This document shows, piece after piece, positions 26,422 through 34,362 of a stretch of 64,000 bases of DNA. The translations under genes were made by a program, and so were the position numbers. Origin of the DNA: Flammeovirgaceae bacterium SG7u.111 (GTDB taxonomy: Bacteria; Bacteroidota; Bacteroidia; Cytophagales; Flammeovirgaceae); contig CP139021.1 of assembly GCA_034044135.1 (NCBI GenBank), positions 7,600,105-7,664,104 on the forward strand, written 5' to 3'. The number at the start of each line of letters is the position of its first letter. Positions within the stretch are counted from its first letter, which is position 1. The notes under the pieces were generated by a model, which saw nothing but the letters and a program-made list of their open reading frames with translations, ran no database searches and had not been told where the DNA came from.

Positions 26422-29400
26422 ATGAGTATCGACTTAAATACTCCTACGGGCGTTGACTGCAATAATAACATCTTGCCTAATTCGGTTCCAATCGCCATTG
26501 TTGGAATGGCAGGAAGATTTCCTAAAGCCAATAGTTTAGAAGAGTTTTGGCAGTTGCTGCTTAACGAACAGACTACTGTAGAGCAAATGCCAGAAGACCG
26601 CTGGAATCTTGATCTTTTTTATGATCCAGATCCTTCTACGCCAAACAGGTCTTACCAAAAGTTCGGGTCTTTCCTGAAAGATATAGGCCATTTTGATCCT
26701 TTGCTATTTAATATTTCCCCAGCAGAGGCAATAGAAATGGCACCATCTCAAAAATTAATGCTTGAGCTAACTTGGGAGGCAATTGAATCAAGTAGTTTGG
26801 CTTATGATCAGATTACAGGAAAGAAAGTAGGTGTTTACATTGGTAATATTTGGAATGATTTTGAACATGTACGTAAGCACCTAAACGCTAATACTACATC
26901 TCACTCTGCGGTAGGGCAGTCAACTAATATTATAGCAAATAGAGTTTCCTATAGTTTTGGTTTTACCGGTCCAAGCCTCACCCTAGACACAGGCTGTTCT
27001 TCCTCACTCGTAGCCCTACATCTCGCATGTCAGAGTATTTATAATGGTGAATCAAAAATGTCTGTAGTAGGTGGTATAAACCATATTCTGGATCATGATC
27101 AATATGTGTTACTTGCAAAATTTGGTGGGTTGTCAAAGAAAGGACAATGTAGTGCATTTAGTAGTGAAGCAGATGGCTTTGTTCGTGGTGAAGGTGCTGG
27201 CGTTGTTATATTGAAGAAGTTGGATGATGCAATAGCGGATGGAGATAATATTATAGCGTTGGTCAAAGGTAGTAGTGTGAATAACAATGGGTATAATGTG
27301 AATTTGCCAGCTACTAGTACCAAAGGGCAAAAGGAAATGTTGGCAGAAGCTTATAAAAATTCTGGCATCGCTCCATCAGAGGTTCACTATGTAGAAGCTC
27401 ATGGCACAGGTACAAAATTAGGAGATCCTAATGAAGCAAAAGCAATAGGAGGGTTCTTTTCTGAAGGAAGAAATGGTACTCCTCTAAAAATAGGCTCTGT
27501 TAAAACAAATATTGGGCACTTGGAAGGTGCTGCTGGGATGGCAGGTTTATTAAAAGTATTGCTATCAATAAAGAATAAACAAATTCCTTCGAGTCTTCAT
27601 TTCGACAAGCCTAACCCTGAAATCCCATTTGAAGAGCTTAATCTGGAAGTTAACGATACGTTGACGGATTGGAAGGTGAAAGATAATGAATCCAGAAAAG
27701 CGGGTGTAAACTCTTTTGGGTGGGGCGGTACTAATGCCCATATTGTAGTAGAGGAATATATAGTCCCTATAGAAGTGGGCCAACTTGAGATTAAGCAAGC
27801 TAATACGATTGGTGATTATCTACTGAATATTTCTGCAAAGAGTGAGGTAGCTCTAAAAGAATATGCTCAGTCGTATTTTAAAAGGATATTAGATGCAAAG
27901 TCCGAGAAGGAGATTTTAGAAATATGTATTGCCTCGGCTATCAACAAACCAAGGCTTGAGTATAGGTTGAGCGTTACGGGTAGTTCTAGAGATGAGTTGG
28001 TAACGAAGCTCCAAGAGTTTTTTAAAGAAGGGGTTGCCACTCCGGCAAAACTGAGCAATGAGAAGAAGGTAGTTTTTGTATTCCCAGGCCAAGGAAGCCA
28101 ATGGGTAGGTATGGGGCGTGAATTGTTTGCCAGCGAGCCTGTGTTTAAAGAAGTTATAGAGGAATGCGAAAAAGCATTTGCTCCTCACGTAGATTGGTCG
28201 TTGAAAGACCAGATGTTTGCCACAAAAGAAGAAGGTAGGTTAAAGGAAATAAATGTTATCCAACCATTCCTTTTCGCTATGGAAATAGCTTTGGCTCGCC
28301 TTTGGATGAGCAAAGGAATTATGCCAGATGCTGTAGTTGGGCACAGTATGGGAGAAGTTGCATCTGCTCATATTTCAGGAGCTATTTCTCTAGCGGATGC
28401 AGCAAATGTGATCTGCAGCCGTTCTAAGCTCATGAAAACAGTGAGCAACACTGGAGGAGCAATGGCAGTGACAGAGCTTTCGGAAGAAGAAGCGAATAAG
28501 GTAGTTTCAAACTATAAAGACATTCTTTCTGTAGCGGTAAGCAACAGTCCCAAATCCACTGTAATAGCGGGTAATGAGCCAGAATTACTCGACGTGTTGA
28601 AAGATTTGGATGAGAAAGGCCTGTTCTGCAAACAAGTGAAAGTAGATGTTGCATCTCACTCCCCCCAAATGGATCCTTTGATGCAACCTTTGCGCGATGC
28701 GCTAAAAGGAATGAGTACTTACGAGAACGATATACCTTTTTATTCTACTGTAATGAACAGAGAAATGACGGGTGAGGAGCTTTCGGAAGATTATTGGGTT
28801 AAAAACCTGAGGGGAATGGTGCGTTTTTCAGATGTGGTAGGCTCACTGCTGAATGAAGAACATGCTATTTTTATTGAAATGAGTCCACATCCAGTACTTA
28901 CAAATGCTATTAGCGAGTGTGCAGAAAATGCTGATGTAGATGTAGCGACTATTGCCTCTATTTTCAGGGAAAAGCCAGAGAAAATATCTTTCTTGGGCAA
29001 CGTAGGTATATTATTTGAAAAAGGGTTCAATATAGATTGGAAGTCGTTTTATACTGTAGAAAAAGCACCATTTGTGAGCTTACCTTCTTATCCTATGCAA
29101 AAGCAAGCCTTTGTGCTGGAAGATAGGAGCAGTCTTAAGAATAATGGGGGTGGTAATGATAAAAACCCACTTTTAGGCCGTAGGGTACATCTAGCAGGTG
29201 TTGACGATATCTTTGTTTGGGAAAACAAATTAAGCATCGAGCGTCTGTCGTTTGTGAAAGACCATAAAGTAAATGACAATGCGATCTTACCAGGGGTTAG
29301 TTACTTAGAAATTTTATATGCAGCATTGCAAGATGCTTTTGGCAATGGATTCCATCAAGTGGAAAGCTTAGAGTTTAAGACTCCAGTACACTTAATAGAA

Positions 29401-32400
29401 AACGGGTCTATTGATTCACAGTTAAAAATAGTTCGCAAAAGCCAAAGCAGTGCAGAGTTTACCTATTTCATTAAATACAGTGAAGAGGAAGGTGCCGAAT
29501 GGCAAGAGAGCGCAACGGGATCATTGATTATTTGCGGTAGCCGTGAAATTATTTCAAATGATTATTTGTACAGCCTCAACCGCTCAAAAAATGATGTGCT
29601 GATCAACAAAGATGACTTTTATAAAGTCACCGATTCTATAGGAATCAGCTATGGTCAGTTGTTTCAAGGTGTTAACTGGATATTGGTCAATAGCAAGCAG
29701 GCAATCGCACATGTAATGCCCGACCAGTTATTTACCCAAAACAACCACCCATATTTCATTCACCCTGCTATTTTAGATAGCTGCTTCCAAACCATTTTCA
29801 CTCCTGTTCATGAATTAGGAGGGGCTAAAGGGAATTATACAACCTTCTTGTCCCAACTGAAAGGGTTTAGGTGGTTTAACAAACCCCAAAAAGGTGATAG
29901 TTTGCTTGTGGAGGCCGAAATGAAAGAGGCAATAGAGGTAAATGAAGCTGTAACTAAGCAGCAAGTCAGCTTACGTATTTACGATGAAAGCGGTAATTTC
30001 TTAGCTGATTTAGAGATGCTTGAAGCTGTTATAATCAACAATGATAAGAGTGATGAAAGCGAATCGGCTACAGCTGATTGGCTATACCGCCAAAGTTGGA
30101 AAAAAGTAGACCTTCAACTGTCTGAAGAAAAGGCTCAGAATCAAAACTGGGTAATATTTGAAGATCACTTAGGAGTGGAGAATAATTTACGCAAGCTGTT
30201 TAATGAGGATGGTAGCAATCTTATCAAGGTAGGGCCTGGAGCTGAATACCTTCAGTTGGATGATAACCACTACTTGGTAAATTTTAAGGATAATAAGAGT
30301 ATAGAGCTGCTATTTAATGAATTGAGCAATAGGGAGATCAAGGTAGATGGGATTATTCATGCAGCTTCGCTCAATGACCGTATTCGTTATGAAAGCTTAG
30401 ATGCAGGTGGCCTAGAACGTATCCAATATGATGGAAGTGTGCTGTTGATCAATCTCCATAAAGCTATTTACCAATCAAGTGAACTGGATAAGAGTTCGCT
30501 TCCTAAACTTTTCGTGCTTACCAATGGTTTACAGCCGTTTGTGAATAAAAATACGGGCTTGAATATAGCTCAAGCACCTATGTGGGGGCTTGGTAAGGTA
30601 CTGTTCAATGAGCATCCGGATTACCGCTGTTGCCGAGTAGATATGAGTTATTTCCCAGGAGAGGATGAAATTAATAGCTTATACAGTTTGCTTTCAGCAA
30701 AAGAAACCGAGGCTGAAATGCTAATTCGCGAAGATCAAGTTTTTGCTTCAAGGTTAGTGAAGGACAGCTTGCCTTCGTTAGGCTTGGATGAAGTTAGCTT
30801 TAATGCAGAATCTACCTTTGTAGTGACCGGTTTTAGAGGGGCTGCCTTTGAACTGATTAAGTGGATGATTGACAAAGGTGTTAACCATTTGGCACTTTTG
30901 AGCAGGAGTGGAAAAGCTGATAAAAATGTTGTTGAGGCTATTGAGAAGTATAATAAGAGTGGGCTAGACATCAAGGTTTATGCAGCCGATGTCTCTAATT
31001 TTGAACAATTGGAAAGCACCTTTGAGACCATCAACAATGAAATGCCTCAGGTTGGAGGAATTGTTCATGCTGCAGGTCTTATCAATGCGAATCGCATTAG
31101 TGATTTGAGTACAGATGAGTTTCTTGAAATCCTATCTCCCAAAATGCAAGGGGCATGGAACCTTCACAAGCTAAGCCTTGATCTACCAATAGAGCACTTT
31201 ATCATGTTCTCCTCTGCATCATCTCTACTTGGTTTAAGTGGACAAGGTAGCTATGTGGCAAGCAATACCTTCATCGATTGTTTCGCCCATTACAGAAATA
31301 AAGTGAACTTGCCTGCTACAGCAATTAACTGGGGAGTTATAAAAGATGTTGGTATGGTTGCCAACGAAGAGGATCTAGAGAAATATGCAAGAGCCGAAGG
31401 GTTTGAGCCTTTCAATATGAAGGAGGGAGTATCGGTTTTTGACAAGATATATTCACATAGGCCTATTCAAACTGCCATTACTCTTCTAGATATTGAAAAA
31501 ACAGCTGAGTATTATGATTCCCTAGCAGAGACTGGATATTTTGATAGCTTATTAGAAGCTTCAGAGGCAGGTCAGAATGATAATGGCGTACTTGATATTA
31601 CTTCAATGAGCGAAGAAGATGCTTTAGCAAGTATTGAGCATCTGATTAAGCAAAAAGTAGCTTCAATTACTAAAGCATCATTAGATTTGATAAATAGTAG
31701 TACCACTTTCAAGGGGCTCGGCATAGATTCACTAATGGCTATTCAGCTAAGAAACCAGTTAGATAAGGTTTTTGGTGTGAAACTGCTAGTGAATAACTTC
31801 TGGAAACACCCTTCCATGGGCGAATTTGCAGCCTTTGTGTATAAGCAAATGGAAGAGCTTGTTGGGAAAGAAGACTCAGGTATAGCTACTTCTAAATGGT
31901 GGACAAGTCATACGACCAAAGAAGCTCCCCAAATGTATCTATACGCCTTCCACGATGCTGGCGGAAGCAGTAGTCTTTACGATACTTGGGAAGATTTACA
32001 TCCAAAAATCGAACTGAGGGCAATTGAGTTGCCAGGAAGGGGAGCTAGGCTGAACGATCCTACTTTTACAGATATTAAGCAAATATCGGAGGTGATTGCC
32101 TCAGAAATAAATGAACATAGCAAGGGTCTCCCTTTTGCTTTCTTTGGACATTCTATGGGAGGTCTGATAGCATTTGAGGTAGTAAGAACTCTTAGAAATA
32201 GAGCCCAGAAGCAACCATTTACCCTGTTTACTTCATCAACACCTGCTTTGTTTAGTTATAATAGGCTAGACTATAGGGATCAGATGGCAGAGGAAGAATT
32301 GATCAGCAGATTTCCTCATTTGAGTTCTGATAGAATTAAGGATGAAAATTTACGTCAGGATCTCATAAAAATCATGCGCACAGATTTAGGTTTGATCAGC

Positions 32401-32637
32401 AGCTATTTATATGAAAATAAACAGCCACTTAATCTACCTATTATTTCATTGAGAGGAATGGAAGACGAGTCGGTTTCTCTAAGCCAAATAGAGCTATGGA
32501 GCAAGGAAACAAAAGCTTCCCATGAAACTATAGAGCGACCTGGTGGTCACCGCTATGTGGAGAATGATACGGTATTTATCACTAACCTGATTAATAAAAA
32601 ACTCATTCAATTTTCTGAATATCAACTTGTAAAATAG
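26422..32637 (+). CDS. Single-module type I polyketide synthase, KS-AT-DH-KR-ACP-TE
   Basis: A 2071-residue soluble megasynthase. The KS (about residues 22-450) has DTGCSSS with C192 and histidines H327 and H366. The AT (about 540-840) has GHSMGE with S642 and the specificity motif VASH at 743-746, which by the usual code favours methylmalonyl-CoA over malonyl-CoA. The DH (about 885-1190) has H948 and D1119, but the usual glycine of HxxxGxxxxP is aspartate. A structural subdomain precedes the KR (about 1465-1650) with S1598 and Y1611; its cofactor loop TGFRGAAF is degenerate. The ACP carries S1770 in GIDSL. The C-terminal GrsT-like thioesterase (about 1815-2060) has S1911, D2015 and H2043. 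No ER, methyltransferase or loading module is present. Head of a three-gene unit with the lipocalin-like and STAS-like genes. Product unknown. Confidence 0.95.
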   Translation: MSIDLNTPTGVDCNNNILPNSVPIAIVGMAGRFPKANSLEEFWQLLLNEQTTVEQMPEDRWNLDLFYDPDPSTPNRSYQKFGSFLKDIGHFDPLLFNISPAEAIEMAPSQKLMLELTWEAIESSSLAYDQITGKKVGVYIGNIWNDFEHVRKHLNANTTSHSAVGQSTNIIANRVSYSFGFTGPSLTLDTGCSSSLVALHLACQSIYNGESKMSVVGGINHILDHDQYVLLAKFGGLSKKGQCSAFSSEADGFVRGEGAGVVILKKLDDAIADGDNIIALVKGSSVNNNGYNVNLPATSTKGQKEMLAEAYKNSGIAPSEVHYVEAHGTGTKLGDPNEAKAIGGFFSEGRNGTPLKIGSVKTNIGHLEGAAGMAGLLKVLLSIKNKQIPSSLHFDKPNPEIPFEELNLEVNDTLTDWKVKDNESRKAGVNSFGWGGTNAHIVVEEYIVPIEVGQLEIKQANTIGDYLLNISAKSEVALKEYAQSYFKRILDAKSEKEILEICIASAINKPRLEYRLSVTGSSRDELVTKLQEFFKEGVATPAKLSNEKKVVFVFPGQGSQWVGMGRELFASEPVFKEVIEECEKAFAPHVDWSLKDQMFATKEEGRLKEINVIQPFLFAMEIALARLWMSKGIMPDAVVGHSMGEVASAHISGAISLADAANVICSRSKLMKTVSNTGGAMAVTELSEEEANKVVSNYKDILSVAVSNSPKSTVIAGNEPELLDVLKDLDEKGLFCKQVKVDVASHSPQMDPLMQPLRDALKGMSTYENDIPFYSTVMNREMTGEELSEDYWVKNLRGMVRFSDVVGSLLNEEHAIFIEMSPHPVLTNAISECAENADVDVATIASIFREKPEKISFLGNVGILFEKGFNIDWKSFYTVEKAPFVSLPSYPMQKQAFVLEDRSSLKNNGGGNDKNPLLGRRVHLAGVDDIFVWENKLSIERLSFVKDHKVNDNAILPGVSYLEILYAALQDAFGNGFHQVESLEFKTPVHLIENGSIDSQLKIVRKSQSSAEFTYFIKYSEEEGAEWQESATGSLIICGSREIISNDYLYSLNRSKNDVLINKDDFYKVTDSIGISYGQLFQGVNWILVNSKQAIAHVMPDQLFTQNNHPYFIHPAILDSCFQTIFTPVHELGGAKGNYTTFLSQLKGFRWFNKPQKGDSLLVEAEMKEAIEVNEAVTKQQVSLRIYDESGNFLADLEMLEAVIINNDKSDESESATADWLYRQSWKKVDLQLSEEKAQNQNWVIFEDHLGVENNLRKLFNEDGSNLIKVGPGAEYLQLDDNHYLVNFKDNKSIELLFNELSNREIKVDGIIHAASLNDRIRYESLDAGGLERIQYDGSVLLINLHKAIYQSSELDKSSLPKLFVLTNGLQPFVNKNTGLNIAQAPMWGLGKVLFNEHPDYRCCRVDMSYFPGEDEINSLYSLLSAKETEAEMLIREDQVFASRLVKDSLPSLGLDEVSFNAESTFVVTGFRGAAFELIKWMIDKGVNHLALLSRSGKADKNVVEAIEKYNKSGLDIKVYAADVSNFEQLESTFETINNEMPQVGGIVHAAGLINANRISDLSTDEFLEILSPKMQGAWNLHKLSLDLPIEHFIMFSSASSLLGLSGQGSYVASNTFIDCFAHYRNKVNLPATAINWGVIKDVGMVANEEDLEKYARAEGFEPFNMKEGVSVFDKIYSHRPIQTAITLLDIEKTAEYYDSLAETGYFDSLLEASEAGQNDNGVLDITSMSEEDALASIEHLIKQKVASITKASLDLINSSTTFKGLGIDSLMAIQLRNQLDKVFGVKLLVNNFWKHPSMGEFAAFVYKQMEELVGKEDSGIATSKWWTSHTTKEAPQMYLYAFHDAGGSSSLYDTWEDLHPKIELRAIELPGRGARLNDPTFTDIKQISEVIASEINEHSKGLPFAFFGHSMGGLIAFEVVRTLRNRAQKQPFTLFTSSTPALFSYNRLDYRDQMAEEELISRFPHLSSDRIKDENLRQDLIKIMRTDLGLISSYLYENKQPLNLPIISLRGMEDESVSLSQIELWSKETKASHETIERPGGHRYVENDTVFITNLINKKLIQFSEYQLVK

Positions 32638-32644
32638 ATAAAAT

Positions 32645-33094
32645 ATGGAAACAAATATAGAAAAGAAGATTGGTGATCGAATTTTAGGAGCTTGGGAGCT
32701 TGTCAGCTGGGTTTTTGAAGACCAGAATGGAGGCATTGTTAATTATTTTGGGGATAACCCTAAGGGGATGTTGATGTTCATGGATTCGGGTTATATGAGT
32801 GTACAAGTATCTAAGGGAGAACGAGGGACGTTCGAGAAACCTGGTATCGATCAAGGAACTCTTGAAGAAAGAGGAAAGGCATTTGAATCTTATATTGCTT
32901 ATTATGGGCGATTTGAGGAAATTAGGCCAGGGGAGTTAAGCCATGAGGTTGAAGGGTCATTATTTCCAAACTGGGTTAATGGTAAGGAGGTTAGGTTTGC
33001 AAGCCTACAAGGCTCAATTTTGACCCTTTCAACTAATTTGATATCTACTGAGGCTGGAGGTATAATATTTAAGATTTCTTGGCGTAAGCTTTAA
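32645..33094 (+). CDS. Lipocalin-like domain protein, PKS-associated
   Basis: A 149-residue protein starting seven bases after the PKS stop, so translationally linked to it. It has no signal peptide. Sequence landmarks are those of the lipocalin-like (Lipocalin_5) family: LGAWELVSWVFEDQNG, FGDNPKGMLMFMDSGYMSVQVS, a helix-rich YIAYYGRFEE insert and SHEVEGSLFPNWVNGKEVRF, ending LTLSTNL. Members form a small beta-barrel pocket and are frequently encoded beside polyketide genes, where some act in cyclisation or product binding. A role in handling or shaping the PKS product is inferred from context; no catalytic residue can be named. Confidence 0.85.
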   Translation: METNIEKKIGDRILGAWELVSWVFEDQNGGIVNYFGDNPKGMLMFMDSGYMSVQVSKGERGTFEKPGIDQGTLEERGKAFESYIAYYGRFEEIRPGELSHEVEGSLFPNWVNGKEVRFASLQGSILTLSTNLISTEAGGIIFKISWRKL

Positions 33095-33121
33095 TAATAT
33101 ATTCACAATAAAAATCACATA

Positions 33122-33502
33122 ATGGAAAAGTTATTCGAACAAAAAAATGTCGTCGTAGAATATGATAATGTAAATAATTATTTATATATCAATTGGATAG
33201 GGTTTCAAAGAGAGGAAGATATTTACAAAGCAGGAGAGGCGGCTCTCAAGATTTTCCAAGGATTGGACTGTACAAAGATTCTTAACGACAATACCAATGT
33301 AAAAGGGCCTTGGAACAAAGCTGCTGAATGGACTCAGAGTTATTGGTTTCCAGAGATGATCAAAGCTGGCTTACAAAAGTTTGCTTGGGTTTTCTCGGAA
33401 AACTTATTTGCAGAGCTTTCAGCTACTCAGGCTATGCCAAATACTGATTTGGTTCATAAATTTTCTACTTATGAAAAAGCAGAGGAGTGGCTACTATCAT
33501 AG
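33122..33502 (+). CDS. STAS/SpoIIAA-like fold protein, PKS-associated
   Basis: A 126-residue soluble protein 27 bases after the lipocalin-like gene and followed by a terminator, so it is the last gene of the PKS unit. Pattern (EYDNVNNYLYINWIGFQREEDIYKAGEAALKIF, then KILNDNTNVKGPW, then KFSTYEKAEEWLL) suggests the STAS/SEC14-like small alpha/beta family widespread in Bacteroidota, whose function is unknown. A ruined second copy lies at 25339-25737 on the other strand. No phosphorylatable serine or threonine of the anti-anti-sigma type can be assigned with confidence. Confidence 0.75.
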   Translation: MEKLFEQKNVVVEYDNVNNYLYINWIGFQREEDIYKAGEAALKIFQGLDCTKILNDNTNVKGPWNKAAEWTQSYWFPEMIKAGLQKFAWVFSENLFAELSATQAMPNTDLVHKFSTYEKAEEWLLS

Positions 33503-33536
33503 AGCTTGCTTCTTAAGCTGCTTTTAGCAAACAATA

Positions 33537-33571
33537 AAAACCATTGGGAAGCATAGTTTCTCAATGGTTTT
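33537..33571 (+). terminator. Rho-independent terminator ending the PKS unit
   Basis: Stem AAAACCATTG / CAATGGTTTT with a GAA/TTTC extension around GCATAG, 34 bases after the STAS-like stop, with T-rich sequence following. Confidence 0.8.
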
Positions 33572-33606
33572 GTGTCTGCTGATTTTTTTCTTAGGTATGC
33601 GATAAG

Positions 33607-33787
33607 CTCGACTTTAGCCTTTTTGAAAATCCAACTATTGCCTAGAAAGCAAATTGACTGGATTTTCACATTTAATTATCAACTTCGTTCTTAAAAGAGT
33701 GGAAAAAACGAAGTTGATAATTATAAAACATGTCTTATTTTGCTTTAAACAAAGCTTTTTGACCGTTGGCAAATGGCTAAAGTCGAG
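33607..33787. repeat. 181-bp nested inverted-repeat element
   Basis: Outer arms CTCGACTTTAGCC (33607-33619) and GGCTAAAGTCGAG (33775-33787) are perfect. Two further perfect hairpins lie inside: GAAAATCCA/TGGATTTTC (33625-33633, 33659-33667) and AATTATCAACTTCGTT/AACGAAGTTGATAATT (33674-33689, 33707-33722). There is no coding capacity. Its architecture resembles the nested element at 4889-5288 although the sequences differ. It ends five bases before the next element. Confidence 0.7.
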
Positions 33788-33791
33788 ATAA

Positions 33792-33980
33792 GAGCTTGTT
33801 TAAAATTTATGTTTTCATGCGAAAATGCTCGGTTTATGGTTCTCGTGAAGGAAGAAAATTTTGTAATAGCAGCCACCGTGGCGCGGCGCTACCGAGTGTA
33901 GGTTCAGTGGAAAATTGTATTTCGAAACGAGGTTCATGAAATGTGCATTTTCAACGAAATAGATAAAATTTAAACATGCT
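33792..33980. mobile_element. MITE-like element, copy 2
   Basis: The 189-bp element runs from GAGCTTGTTTAAA to TTTAAACATGCTC. It shares with copy 1 the internal landmarks TTTTCatGCGAAAA, GGTTCTCGTGAA, GAAAATTTT, AATAGCAGC and GCGAAATAGATAAAATTTAAA-like right end (here AACGAAATAGATAAAATTTAAA), with a GC-rich insertion at the hairpin tip. Flanks TAA and GAA are an imperfect 3-bp duplication. Confidence 0.8.
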
Positions 33981-34032
33981 CGAAGCCACGAGTTATAAGT
34001 AAAAAATGATACTCCACAAACTTACCACCAAA

Positions 34033-34355
34033 TCATGTAAGTGTACTACAGGTCAAGAGTATCCTCCTGTCAAAAATCTTGTCCCCATAATATCTCCTGT
34101 TGAGCTTATAGCAGAACTCGTCGAGATAGTTTTGTAGATATTTGGGTATTCCCTATCGTCGGATGTACCCACGGGAGCATGATATGTATTTTTTTCGCAG
34201 ATGTCTTCTCCGAGACGATTATGTTTTCCAGTGCCTATCGTGATGAGCCTTGTTGCATTTTTCTCTATATGTCTTGTGACTACGTTTTTGGCGGTCTCCG
34301 CCGTGAAGTCTTAGCATACTACCATCTTGAAGTCTCCCCCTCTTGTGGGTAATAT
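34033..34355 (-). pseudogene. IS1595-family (ISXO2-like) transposase remnant
   Basis: Read on the minus strand from 34355, the translation gives RGGDFKMVV, then after a stop DFTAETAKNVVTRHIEKNATR, and in another frame PKYLQNYLDEFCYKLNRRYY followed by GDKIFDRRILL up to a stop at 34033. These are the middle and C-terminal conserved blocks of ISXO2-type DDE transposases. The 5' part is missing, stops and frameshifts are present, and no terminal repeats remain. It abuts the stop of the histidine kinase gene at 34363, marking the right edge of the accessory region. Confidence 0.75.
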
Positions 34356-34362
34356 GTTTTTT

